The translations under genes were made by a program, and so were the position numbers. A DNA stretch of 64,000 nt from Micromonospora sp. WMMD961. GTDB taxonomy: Bacteria > Actinomycetota > Actinomycetes > Mycobacteriales > Micromonosporaceae. Location: contig NZ_JARUBJ010000002.1 in NCBI RefSeq assembly GCF_029626145.1, positions 1,270,501 through 1,334,500 of the forward strand, given 5' to 3'. This document shows positions 24,431 to 35,236 of the stretch, piece by piece (the stretch's first letter is position 1; each line of letters starts with the position of its first letter). Below the pieces are notes generated by a model. It was not told the origin of the DNA, did not search any database, and was given only the letters and a program-made list of their open reading frames with translations.

Positions 24431-25189
24431 GTGCGCAGCAACAACCCGGTGCTCAACCGGCTGGACGAGACCGGCCGGGTGGAGGCCCGGGTGCTCGGCT
24501 CCCGCGACGTCGAGCCGATGACCGTGGACGACGTGGTGGTGCGTACCGTCGGGTTGCTGGTCGTCACCGGCGCGACCGCGGCGGTCTCCTGGGCGGTGAT
24601 CCCCGACGCGGTGTGGCTGGGTGCCGCGCTGGCCGGCAGCGCGCTCGCCTCCATCGCGCTGGTCCTGGTCATCTCGTTGCGCGCGATCACCAACCCGGTG
24701 CCGATCCTCGGCTACGCCGTGCTCCAGGGTCTGCTGCTGGGGGTGGCGAGCCGTACCTTCGAACAGGTCTATCCGGGCATCGTGGTGCAGGCGGTGGCCG
24801 GCACGTTCGGCGTCTTCCTCGGCATGGCGGCGCTCTACCGGGCCCGGGTGATCCGGGCTACGCCCCGCTTGGCCCGCCTGGTGATCGGCACGTTGCTCGG
24901 CATCGCCGTGCTGAGCGTGGTCAACCTGGTGTCGTACCTGATCTCCGGAAGGCCGGGCCTGGCGGTCTACAGCGTCAGCGGCGAGGTCGGCTGGTTGCCG
25001 TACGCCTTCTCGGTGGTCGCCATCATCGCCGGGGCGTTCAGCTTCATCCTCGACTTCGATCTCGTCGAGCGTTCGGTGCGGGACGGCCGACCCCGCCGGT
25101 ACGCGTGGCTCAGCGCGTTCGGCCTGCTCACCGGGTTGGTCTTCCTCTACTGGCAGATTCTGCGGCTGCTCAGCTACCTGCGTCGCTGA
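24431..25189 (+). CDS. Bax inhibitor-1/YccA family membrane protein, copy 2
   Basis: A 252-residue paralogue of the preceding gene. The N-terminus MRSNNPVLNRLDETGRVEAR parallels MKTSNPVLARLGQAAERERS, and MTVDDVVVRTVG parallels MTIDDVVVKTVT. Seven hydrophobic helices end in a LVFLYWQILRLLSYLRR tail that mirrors LVWLYIEILRLLSYFQG. It lacks the Pro/Gly/Tyr-rich insertion of copy 1. GTG 24431 has AAGGAGG 5 bases upstream, which fixes the start. A tandem duplication with divergence mainly in the cytoplasmic N-terminus. Function is as uncertain as for copy 1. Confidence 0.87.
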   Translation: MRSNNPVLNRLDETGRVEARVLGSRDVEPMTVDDVVVRTVGLLVVTGATAAVSWAVIPDAVWLGAALAGSALASIALVLVISLRAITNPVPILGYAVLQGLLLGVASRTFEQVYPGIVVQAVAGTFGVFLGMAALYRARVIRATPRLARLVIGTLLGIAVLSVVNLVSYLISGRPGLAVYSVSGEVGWLPYAFSVVAIIAGAFSFILDFDLVERSVRDGRPRRYAWLSAFGLLTGLVFLYWQILRLLSYLRR

Positions 25190-25234
25190 CCGACCCACGC
25201 TGGCCCGGCGGTGCCGGCCGTAGACTCGGCGGCG

Positions 25235-25555
25235 ATGAGCGCAGCGGAGTTGGATCAGGTCGTGCGGTTGCTGGTCCGTCAGATCGGGCACTGGGAGCAG
25301 CCGCGGTGGGCAGCGGCGGCGACGACCGGCAACGTGTCCCGCGCCGACCTGGTGCACCGTCTGGTCCAGGAGATCGCCAACCTGGCCGCCGACGCCGAGG
25401 GCGAGCCTCGGCGGACGGTGCCCCGGCTCGACAACGACCTGGCCCTGCCCGACCAGTTGCGGGTGGTGACGGCCGACCTGCTGGCCGCCGGGGCCGGCGA
25501 CGAGGTGCTGACGCGGGCCGCCGCCGAGGTGACGGCGACCCGCAGCGCGCTCTGA
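25235..25555 (+). CDS. Small conserved-looking cytoplasmic protein
   Basis: A 106-residue, mostly helical soluble protein of unknown function (MSAAELDQVVRLLVRQIGHW, then a DLVHRLVQEIANLAADAEG helix and LRVVTADLLAAGAGDEVL). No cysteine, signal peptide or membrane helix. ATG 25235 is preferred to GTG 25211, because a TAGACT -10 box (25221-25226) ends 8 bases before the ATG and no Shine-Dalgarno is visible, so the mRNA is probably leaderless. Codon use matches the neighbours, which supports a real gene. Convergent with the thiolase, 33 bp apart. Confidence 0.7.
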   Translation: MSAAELDQVVRLLVRQIGHWEQPRWAAAATTGNVSRADLVHRLVQEIANLAADAEGEPRRTVPRLDNDLALPDQLRVVTADLLAAGAGDEVLTRAAAEVTATRSAL

Positions 25556-25588
25556 GGCCCACTCCGCGAGGGGCGGGGCGGCGTCAGC

Positions 25589-26851
<1,263 letters not shown>

Positions 26852-26919
26852 GGACCAACGTTAACCCGTCAGTAACATGGCGCGGAAGGAGCAGACGCGG
26901 CGGGAAATGTCACCCCCTG

Positions 26920-27732
26920 CTAGCGCCGGGACGTGACCGTCGCGGCGGCGGCGACCGCGGGCAGCAGCGCGTGCGCCCACACGCGGTAGCCGTCGGCGGA
27001 GGGGTGGAAGCCGTCGTGGCAGAGCGTCCCCGCGTCGGCCCGGAACACCGGCCCGGTCTCGGCGGCCAGGTCGACCACCGAGCCGCCGGCGTCGAGCACT
27101 GCCACGGTCTGCGCGCGGGCCATCCGCCGCCCGGACCAGCCGACCATCTGGCGCAGCGGAGGCGCGATGGCACGCACCGCCCCGAGATCGGGGCAGGTGC
27201 CGACGACCACCTCGACCCGCGCCTCCCGCAGCCGGTGCACCGCCGCGCCGAGATAGGCCGCCGCGTCGGTGGGCCGGCGCAGCCCGGTGGCATCGTTGGC
27301 CCCGATCAGGATCAGCGCCACGTCGGGCCGTTCACCGAGCAGGGACCGGGCCACCTGGGTGGCCAGGTCGGTAGAGCGGGAACCGGAGACACCGACGCTG
27401 GACAGGTGCACCCGGCGACCCGTCGGCCCCTCGGCGAGCAGGTTGGCCAACTGCCCGCCGATGGTGTCCTCGAGACGGTCGACGCCGACGCCCAACGCGG
27501 AGGAGTCACCGAGCAGCACCAGCCGCAACGGTGGAGCGTCGGCCCGGCCGATCGTGGCCCGCAGGGCCAGCCCCAGCTCCGGTTGGGCGTAGCGCCGGTG
27601 CCGGGCGACGAACGCCTCGCCAGCCAGGACGGCAGCGCCCCCCACGGTGCCGGCGAGCAGCGAGAACGCCGCCGCCCGGCCCAGCCGGCCGGCGAGGTCG
27701 GCGGTCATGCCCCGCACCCTGCGCTCGTTCAT
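26920..27732 (-). CDS. SGNH/GDSL hydrolase family protein, copy 1
   Basis: A 270-residue secreted or membrane-anchored esterase-like protein. A hydrophobic segment near the N-terminus (AAAFSLLAGTVGGAAVLAGEAFV) can act as signal anchor. SGNH blocks: Ser in VLLGDSSALGVGVD, block III Asn in LIGANDAT, and block V Asp/His in HDGFHPSADGY. The glycine of block II is in VGVSGSRSTDL. ATG 27732 overlaps the stop of copy 2 (ATGA), giving translational coupling. M. tuberculosis Rv1075c is the likely counterpart. The substrate is unknown; acyl esters of the envelope are a reasonable guess. Confidence 0.88.
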   Translation of the reverse strand: MNERRVRGMTADLAGRLGRAAAFSLLAGTVGGAAVLAGEAFVARHRRYAQPELGLALRATIGRADAPPLRLVLLGDSSALGVGVDRLEDTIGGQLANLLAEGPTGRRVHLSSVGVSGSRSTDLATQVARSLLGERPDVALILIGANDATGLRRPTDAAAYLGAAVHRLREARVEVVVGTCPDLGAVRAIAPPLRQMVGWSGRRMARAQTVAVLDAGGSVVDLAAETGPVFRADAGTLCHDGFHPSADGYRVWAHALLPAVAAAATVTSRR

Positions 27733-28778
27733 GCCAGTCCCTCCACTGTCGAGGTGTCCGAGGCGGACCCGTGCTGCGGCACCGCGCCGACGCCGAAGAA
27801 CGCGCGGCGACGCAGCTGTGCCCATCGGCCCGCCGGCCCTCGGTCGCGGCCCTGGAACCGGGTGCCGCTGACCTCGGTGCCGGCGTGCCGGGCCGCCTCC
27901 TGCGCGGCCTCAGGCAGCGACCGTACGCCCTCGCCCCGCGTCGGCGTAACCCGTCGTTCCTGAGCAGCTCCGAGCGCGGAGAGCATCGTCGGCAGGAGCG
28001 CCGCGGCAGCCATCGCGTACCCCTCGGCGGAGGGATGGAACCGGTCCCAGGCGAACATCCGGGTCGGCTCGGCGGTGAACCGGGGACCGAGCAGATCACC
28101 GAGGGAGACCGTCCAGCCGCCCGCCTCGACCACGGCGACCGTCTGGGCAGCGGCGAGTTGCCGGCTCCACCGGTGCGCCAACCACCTCAGCGGAGGTTGG
28201 ATCGGGCGGATCGCGCCCAGGTCGGGGCAGGTGCCGACGACCACCTCGCAGCCGGCGTCGCGCAGGGTGTGCACCGCCTCGACCAGGTAGCGCACCGCCA
28301 GCCCACGCGGAGTGCGGTTGGTGATGTCGTTGCCGCCGATGAGGATCACCGCGATGTCGGGTCGGCACTCCAGAGCCGCCTCCACCTGGTGGCGGAGCGC
28401 CGAGGAGATGGCACCGACCACCGCGAAGCGGTGCAGGCGCACCGGCCGTTGCAGCCGGCGGGACAGGCCGTTGGCGAGCAGCGCCCCAGGAGTCTCCCGA
28501 CGGCGGTGCACCCCGTAGCCGGCCGCCGACGAGTCACCGAGCACGACCATGCTGAGCGCGGGGCCGGGGAACTTCGCGCCGTACATCCCGTCGCATCGCG
28601 GGGGCGGTGCCTCGGCCATCGGAATGGTCCGCCGAGCCTGCCGGGCCTGGCCGAGCAGCACCCCGCCGGTCGCCACCGCAGCCGCCGCGGTGGCGCCCGT
28701 GCCGATGGCCACCAGGCGGGCGAGCCGCCGGGCCTGTCGCCACCTCGCACCACCGGGTACGACCGAATCAGCCCCCAT
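27729..28778 (-). CDS. SGNH/GDSL hydrolase family protein, copy 2
   Basis: A 349-residue homologue of the downstream gene. It begins with MGADSVVPGGARWRQARRL and a hydrophobic anchor near residues 25-45, then the catalytic block VVLGDSSAAGYGVHRR, AVVGAISSALRHQVEAA, LIGGNDITNRTP and the Asp/His block WDRFHPSAEGY. It carries an extra Arg-rich C-terminal tail of about 80 residues not found in copy 1. GTCPDLGAIRPIQPPLRWL and GTCPDLGAVRAIAPPLRQM show the common ancestry. ATG 28778 follows a TAATGT -10 box (28785-28790) by 6 bases, so the message is probably leaderless. Confidence 0.88.
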   Translation of the reverse strand: MGADSVVPGGARWRQARRLARLVAIGTGATAAAAVATGGVLLGQARQARRTIPMAEAPPPRCDGMYGAKFPGPALSMVVLGDSSAAGYGVHRRRETPGALLANGLSRRLQRPVRLHRFAVVGAISSALRHQVEAALECRPDIAVILIGGNDITNRTPRGLAVRYLVEAVHTLRDAGCEVVVGTCPDLGAIRPIQPPLRWLAHRWSRQLAAAQTVAVVEAGGWTVSLGDLLGPRFTAEPTRMFAWDRFHPSAEGYAMAAAALLPTMLSALGAAQERRVTPTRGEGVRSLPEAAQEAARHAGTEVSGTRFQGRDRGPAGRWAQLRRRAFFGVGAVPQHGSASDTSTVEGLA

Positions 28779-28927
28779 ACCGCGACATTATCGCGCCGCC
28801 CCGACACGCCGCTGTCGTCGCGACGGCACCCGAGTGCCTGGAAACCGACGCGACGGGGTATCTGTCCAGGAGGGGCCGGTCGACTTGCGCCGACCCGCCA
28901 CGCTGATCCGGCGGAGAGGAGCACGAC

Positions 28928-29284
28928 GTGGGCAAGACACTGAAGCGCAGCGCGGCGTTCACGGCCCTGGCGCGGGCACTGGCGGCCGGGGCCCGGGGTG
29001 GGCCGTCGTTGGGTACGCGCCTGGCCGCGCTGCCCCGGATGATCAGAGCCACCACCAAAGGGGAGTACGACGGCGGCCTCCGGCTGGCCCTGATGACCGC
29101 GGCCACGGCGTACATCGTCTCGCCGATCGACCTGTTGCCGGAGATCCCGTTGGCGATCTTCGGGCTCGCCGACGATGCGGTCATGATCACCTGGTTGGCC
29201 GGCAGCGTGCTCGCCGAGACCGATCGCTTCCTGGAGTGGGAGTCCCGCCGCAGCTCGGTCATCCCCGGGGGGCTGGTGCCCTGA
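28928..29284 (+). CDS. YkvA/DUF1232 small membrane protein
   Basis: A 118-residue protein of the YkvA (DUF1232) family. The core sequence is AATAYIVSPIDLLPEIPLAIFGLADDAVMITWLA, with the family's SPIDLLPE hairpin between two membrane helices. The N-terminal ~45 residues are basic. The family is widespread and of unknown function. GTG 28928 has GGAGAGGAGCAC before it. Diverges from the SGNH genes and precedes cbs by about 70 bp. Confidence 0.88.
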   Translation: MGKTLKRSAAFTALARALAAGARGGPSLGTRLAALPRMIRATTKGEYDGGLRLALMTAATAYIVSPIDLLPEIPLAIFGLADDAVMITWLAGSVLAETDRFLEWESRRSSVIPGGLVP

Positions 29285-29355
29285 CGGCACGTACGCTGGG
29301 CCCGAGCAACCGTCTGCCCGGCCGCCGTCGCCGGCGCCGCAACGAAGGGCACACC

Positions 29356-30726
<1,371 letters not shown>

Positions 30727-30824
30727 CCCCTCCTAGCCCCGCACCCGCCCGGCCCCGCCCCGCAACCCCGCAACCCCCGCCGCCCCCCGCAACCCCGCAA
30801 CCCCGCCGCCCCCGCCGCTCGCGT

Positions 30825-30895
30825 CGATCATGGACTTGTGGTGGTGTGCAAAACGAGCATCCGTGCCCAAAGCGCCCACCACAAGTCCATGATCG
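30825..30895. repeat. Perfect 20-bp inverted repeat, GATCATGGACTTGTGG family
   Basis: Arms 30825-30844 and 30876-30895 are perfect complements with a 31-base loop. It lies between convergent cbs and the GNAT gene. Closest relative in the window is 48265-48338; a looser one is 3074-3130. Confidence 0.85.
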
Positions 30896-31018
30896 GCCGG
30901 GGGCCGGGGGCCGGGGGCCGGGGGCCGGGGGCCGGGAGCCGGGGGCCGGGGCCGGGGGCCGGGGGCCGGGGGCCGGGGGCCGGGGGCCTGGGGCCGGGTT
31001 GGGGTGGGGTGGGGTGGG
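30896..31018. repeat. GC-only minisatellite, 7-bp CCGGGGG units, then GGGGT units
   Basis: About 14 copies of a CCGGGGG heptamer with few interruptions, followed by several GGGGT pentamers that run up to the GNAT stop. The run of G4 tracts on the plus strand could form G-quadruplexes. The preceding bases 30727-30824 hold a C-rich stretch with AACCCCGC octamers. No gene is visible in the 292-bp gap. Confidence 0.85.
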
Positions 31019-31534
31019 TTAGGTGTTCAGGGGGCGGGTGTAGCGGACCTGCGGGGTGAGGGCGGTGCCGATGTGCTCCTCGCGCTCCGCTCCCGTGGGG
31101 GTCCAGCCGCCGCGCTCGTAGAAGGAGCGGGCGTGGGCGTTGTCCCGAAGCACCCAGAGCGCCGCGCGACGCCAACCCCGGGCGCGCATGGCGTCCAGGG
31201 CGTCCACCATCAGCGCACGACCGACGCCCCGGCCCTGCTCGCGCGGGTCGAGGTGGATCGCGTTGAGCAGCCCGGTCGCGGGATCGTCCTCGTCGTCCGG
31301 GCCCAGGTGGCTGAACCCGACCAGCGCCCCGGCCCGCTCGGCCACGGTCATCCGGTGGGTGTCCCGCTCCCACTGCCACCGCTCGACCCAGTAGCGCCCC
31401 ATCGCCTCGGGTGTCGGGTCGGCCAGGGCTTCGACCGGGAGGAAGGCGGAGTACGCGGCGACTCGGGAGCGCTGGTGCAGGGCGCCCACCGCCATCAGGT
31501 CGTCGCCGGTCGCGGGGCGCAGCGTGACGGTCAC
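31019..31534 (-). CDS. GNAT family N-acetyltransferase
   Basis: A 171-residue GNAT protein: N-terminal MTVTLRPATGDDLMAVGALH, the beta-bulge region AERAGALVGFSHLGPDDEDD, the acetyl-CoA-binding motif AIHLDPREQGRGVGRALM (Q/RxxGxG/A) and C-terminal LWVLRDNAHARSFYERGGW. The acceptor substrate cannot be inferred. GTG 31534 overlaps the rnz stop (GTGA), so it is translated as the second gene of an rnz operon. Its stop codon adjoins the GC minisatellite. Confidence 0.88.
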   Translation of the reverse strand: MTVTLRPATGDDLMAVGALHQRSRVAAYSAFLPVEALADPTPEAMGRYWVERWQWERDTHRMTVAERAGALVGFSHLGPDDEDDPATGLLNAIHLDPREQGRGVGRALMVDALDAMRARGWRRAALWVLRDNAHARSFYERGGWTPTGAEREEHIGTALTPQVRYTRPLNT

Positions 31535-32460
31535 CCGGCCGAGGCTACCCGGCGGGGTGGGAGCTGCACCGTGGTCAGATCCTCCGCGATGATCAGGTCA
31601 CCGTCGAAGTGCTCGCGTGCCTCGTCGTGGAATCGGCGCGGGTCGGGGTAGCGCTGGGAAAAGTGGGTCAGCACGAGCCGGCGTACCCCGGACTCGGTGG
31701 CCACCCGGGCGGCCTGCGCCGCGGTGAGGTGTCCGACCTCGGCGGCGAGCGCGGCCTCCGACTCCAGGAACGTCGACTCGATGACCAGCAGGTCGGCGTG
31801 CTCGGCGAGCGCGTACACCCCGTCGCAGAGACCGGTGTCCATCACGAACGCGAACCGCTGCCCGTGCCGGGGCTCGCTCACCTCGGCCCGGGTGACGCGA
31901 CGCCCGTCGAGGTCCAGGTGCCCGACGCGGATCAGCTCGCCGACGGCCGGCCCGACGATGCCGTACGCGGCCAGCTTCTCCGGCAGCATCCGGTGGCCGT
32001 CCGGCTCGACCAGCCGGTAGCCGTACGTCTCGATGGGGTGCCGCAGCCGGCGTGCCTCCAGCGTGCCGCACGGCAGGGTGATCTGTTGCCCGTCCGCCTC
32101 GATGGGTTCGACCCGCAGTTCGGCGGTCTCGTAGAAGGAGGTCGCGTGCCGTAGCCGGGCGAAGTATTCGGCGCCCCCGGCGGGAAAGTGCACAGCGACC
32201 GGGTGCGGCACCCGGTCCAGGGAGAGCCGCTGGATGGTGCCGGGCAGGCCGAGGCAGTGGTCGCCGTGGAAGTGGGTGACGCAGATGCGGGTCAGGTCGC
32301 TGGCGGTGACCGTGGTGTGCAGGAGTTGCCGCTGGCTGCCCTCACCCGGGTCGAAGAGGATCACCTCGTCGTCCCAGCGCAGCACGTACCCGTTGTGGTT
32401 GCGTTGCCGCGTCGGTGCCTGGCTGGCCGTCCCCAGCACCACCAGTTCGCGCATCGACAT
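31531..32460 (-). CDS. rnz: Ribonuclease Z (metallo-beta-lactamase fold)
   Basis: Endonuclease that trims tRNA 3' ends. 309 residues: N-terminal ELVVLGTASQAPTRQRNHNG, the zinc motif VTHFHGDHCLGLPG (H63, H65, D67, H68), FVMDTGLCDG, the aspartate/histidine in ESTFLESEAALA, and the closing LVLTHFSQRYPDPRRFHDEA. This is the short RNase Z form. ATG 32460 has CGGAGG 8 bases upstream and begins MSMREL; a longer frame has no ribosome-binding site. Because CCA is not encoded in the window's tRNA-Leu, Z-type maturation fits. A ~235-base leader with its own mini-ORF precedes it. Confidence 0.93.
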   Translation of the reverse strand: MSMRELVVLGTASQAPTRQRNHNGYVLRWDDEVILFDPGEGSQRQLLHTTVTASDLTRICVTHFHGDHCLGLPGTIQRLSLDRVPHPVAVHFPAGGAEYFARLRHATSFYETAELRVEPIEADGQQITLPCGTLEARRLRHPIETYGYRLVEPDGHRMLPEKLAAYGIVGPAVGELIRVGHLDLDGRRVTRAEVSEPRHGQRFAFVMDTGLCDGVYALAEHADLLVIESTFLESEAALAAEVGHLTAAQAARVATESGVRRLVLTHFSQRYPDPRRFHDEAREHFDGDLIIAEDLTTVQLPPRRVASAG

Positions 32461-32644
32461 CGGCGGGCCTCCGGAGATGGAGCGACCCCCGGGGCGCTCC
32501 GCGCTCGCGCGCGGGCCGGCTGGACTTGGCCGGCACCCCGGGGGTCGGGTGGCTGTCTGGAATTCGCCGCACCGCTGCCACACGGTCTCGACGATGGTGC
32601 TGGTGCCCGCCTGTCGGCGGACCGATCACTGTCGAGGACAGCGG

Positions 32645-32683
32645 CTAGCTGACAGCCACCTCACGAGTCCGATTGCTATACAA
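32645..32683 (-). CDS. 12-residue leader ORF with extended Shine-Dalgarno, upstream of rnz
   Basis: TTG 32683 reads MYSNRTREVAVS and stops at 32645-32647 (TAG). It is preceded, 10 bases away, by AAAGGAGGTGGTCC, which pairs with the 16S 3' tail over about 14 bases (one G-U). That is far stronger than any other site in the window. An overlapping GTG-initiated frame (V-R-W-L-S-A-S-R-C-P-R-Q) would be an alternative product. It lies at the 5' end of the presumed rnz transcript. Function unknown: leader peptide, ribosome-trapping element, or sRNA. Confidence 0.4.
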   Translation of the reverse strand: MYSNRTREVAVS

Positions 32684-32714
32684 GTCTGGACCACCTCCTT
32701 TCACGTGTACGGCC

Positions 32715-32744
32715 ACGCTATCGACTTCCCGCCGTCCTCGGCAA
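32715..32744 (-). promoter_or_regulatory. Putative promoter of the rnz leader transcript
   Basis: On the minus strand, -35 TTGCCG (32739-32744), an 18-base spacer, and -10 TAGCGT (32715-32720). Transcription would start only about 5-10 bases before the extended Shine-Dalgarno. The whole gap between rnz and msrA (32461-32830) holds this promoter, the mini-ORF, the msrA hairpin (32773-32803) and otherwise no gene. Confidence 0.5.
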
Positions 32745-32772
32745 CGGATTTCGATCACAGGGCCGGACGGGA

Positions 32773-32803
32773 ATGCCCGACCACCTCCCGGGCGGTCGGG
32801 CAT
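32773..32803 (-). terminator. Hairpin after msrA
   Basis: A perfect 10-bp stem (32773-32782 with 32794-32803) and an 11-base loop, 28 bases downstream of the msrA stop. It insulates the rnz transcript. Confidence 0.75.
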
Positions 32804-32830
32804 CACGCGTGCGCGGTTGGTGCCTCGTGG

Positions 32831-33493
<663 letters not shown>

Positions 33494-33569
33494 GGTGGGG
33501 ATCTCCTCTCGTACCACTCCCAGCGTGTAACACCGGAGGGTCCTGCTTCCTTACCCGCGCCGCCGTGAC

Positions 33570-33980
33570 TCAGGCCCCACGGGGAAGCGCCGCGGCGACC
33601 CGGTCGGCGTACGTCTGGGCCTCGGTGTCGTCGTCGTACCGGGTGCGCGGCCAGAAGAAACCGCGCAACCCGTCGCCCTTGGTGCGCGGGACCACGTGGG
33701 TGTGCAGGTGGGGCACCGATTGGGACACCTTGTTGTTCATGGCCACGAACGTCCCACCGGCGCCGAGAGCGGTCTCCACCGCCACCGCCAGCCGCTGGAC
33801 CATGGCGAAGTAGCCGGGCAGCAGTTCGGCCAGGGTCACCAGGTGCACCCGGGGCACCACCAGCACGTGCCCCTTGAACACCGGCCGGGTGTCCAGGAAC
33901 GCCACCCCGTCCGGGGTGTCCGCCACCCGGAACGCCGGCACCTTGCCCGCCACGATCCCGCAGAACACGCAACCGCTCAT
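33570..33980 (-). CDS. HIT family nucleotide-binding protein
   Basis: A 136-residue HIT-superfamily protein (HINT/Fhit-like) acting on nucleoside phosphoramidates or dinucleotides. The signature is PHLHTHVVPR (HxHxHxx), and the N-terminal MSGCVFCGIVAGKVPAFRV has the CxxC of the HINT group. ATG 33980. A TAGCCT box on the minus strand (33987-33992) ends 6 bases before the ATG, with no Shine-Dalgarno, so leaderless translation is likely. It diverges from metB, also apparently leaderless, across 95 bp. Confidence 0.92.
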   Translation of the reverse strand: MSGCVFCGIVAGKVPAFRVADTPDGVAFLDTRPVFKGHVLVVPRVHLVTLAELLPGYFAMVQRLAVAVETALGAGGTFVAMNNKVSQSVPHLHTHVVPRTKGDGLRGFFWPRTRYDDDTEAQTYADRVAAALPRGA

Positions 33981-34062
33981 CGGGCCAGGCTATGCCGACG
34001 GTGCCGGCGGCCCGGCCCCGCCGGGGAGCGCGGGTTCCGTTCCAGCCCTCGGGACGGGGCAC

Positions 34063-34068
34063 TAGCCT
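34063..34068 (+). promoter_or_regulatory. -10 box for leaderless metB
   Basis: TAGCCT ends 7 bases before ATG 34076, so transcription would start at or next to the A of the start codon. The HIT gene has a mirror-image TAGCCT at 33987-33992 on the other strand. Confidence 0.5.
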
Positions 34069-34075
34069 CACCACC

Positions 34076-35218
34076 ATGAACCACGGCTTCGAGACGCTCG
34101 CCATCCACGCCGGCCAGGACCCTGAGGCCCGCACCGGCGCGGTGATCCCACCGATCTACCAGACCAGCACGTACGCGCAGGACGCCGTCGGTGCGCCCCG
34201 GCTCGGCTACGAGTACAGCCGCTCGGGCAACCCGACCCGCGACGCGCTCCAGGAGTGCCTGGCGGCGCTGGAGGGCGGGCCGGTGGGGCTGGCCTTCGCC
34301 AGTGGCCTGGCCGCCGAGGACACCCTGCTGCGGGCCGTGTGCCAGCCGGGCGACCATGTGGTGATCCCGGACGACGCGTACGGCGGCACCTACCGTCTGT
34401 TCGCCCGTGTCGCCCAGCGCTGGGGCCTGGAGTTCACCCCGGCCAAAGTCTCCGACCCGGACGCGATCCGGGCCGCCGTCCAGCCCGGCCGCACGAAGAT
34501 CGTCTGGCTGGAGACGCCGACCAACCCGTTGCTCGGCATCGCCGACATCGCCGCCCTGGCCGCCGTGGCACACGACGCGGGCGCGCTGCTGGTCGTGGAC
34601 AACACCTTCGCCTCGCCGTACCTGCAGCAGCCGATCGCGCACGGCGCGGACGTGGTGGTGCACTCCACCACCAAGTACATCGGCGGGCACTCCGACGTGG
34701 TCGGTGGCGCGCTCGTCGTCGCCGACGCCGGGCTCGGTGAGGAGTTGCGCTACCACCAGAACGCGATGGGCGCGATCAACGGCCCGTTCGACGCCTGGCT
34801 CACCCTGCGGGGCATCAAGACGCTCGGTGTACGCATGGACCGGCACTGCGACAACGCCGAGCGGCTCGCCGCGTACCTCGACGGGCACGCCAAGGTGGCC
34901 CAGGTGATCTACCCCGGGCTGCCCTCGCACCCCGGTCACGAGGTGGCCGCGAAGCAGATGCGCCGGTTCGGCGGCATGATCTCGTTCCGTGCCTCCGGCG
35001 GCGAGGACCACGCCGTCGAGATCTGCAACCGCACCAAGCTCTTCGTGCTCGCCGAGTCGTTGGGCGGTGTGGAATCCCTGATCGAGCACCCGGGCCGGAT
35101 GACACACGCAAGTGCTGCCGGCTCGCCGCTTGAAGTTCCCGGCGATCTCGTGCGACTGTCTGTCGGCATCGAGACGGTCGACGACCTGCTTGCCGATCTG
35201 GAGCAGGCGCTGGGCTGA
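34076..35218 (+). CDS. metB: Cystathionine gamma-synthase
   Basis: PLP enzyme (Cys/Met metabolism family) joining cysteine and an acyl-homoserine, or acting as cystathionine gamma-lyase. 380 residues with PLP lysine K200 in HSTTKYIGGHSDVVGGA, the N-terminal TLAIHAGQDPEARTGAVIPPI, YEYSRSGNPTRDALQ, and the C-terminal SLGGVESLIEHPGRMTHAS. Sequence cannot separate MetB from a lyase; M. tuberculosis Rv1079 (metB) and the cbs - metB - greA - mca order favour MetB. ATG 34076; no ribosome-binding site, leaderless. Together with cbs the locus gives transsulfuration in both directions. Confidence 0.92.
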   Translation: MNHGFETLAIHAGQDPEARTGAVIPPIYQTSTYAQDAVGAPRLGYEYSRSGNPTRDALQECLAALEGGPVGLAFASGLAAEDTLLRAVCQPGDHVVIPDDAYGGTYRLFARVAQRWGLEFTPAKVSDPDAIRAAVQPGRTKIVWLETPTNPLLGIADIAALAAVAHDAGALLVVDNTFASPYLQQPIAHGADVVVHSTTKYIGGHSDVVGGALVVADAGLGEELRYHQNAMGAINGPFDAWLTLRGIKTLGVRMDRHCDNAERLAAYLDGHAKVAQVIYPGLPSHPGHEVAAKQMRRFGGMISFRASGGEDHAVEICNRTKLFVLAESLGGVESLIEHPGRMTHASAAGSPLEVPGDLVRLSVGIETVDDLLADLEQALG

Positions 35219-35236
35219 CCGCTGGGGAGGATGGCC

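Noticed and set aside
29285..29355. SAM riboswitch before cbs or metB
   Set aside because: The gaps are too short and show no SAM-I core; metB appears leaderless.
30727..31018. CRISPR array
   Set aside because: The repeats are 7-8 bp simple tandem units without spacers; no cas genes are near.
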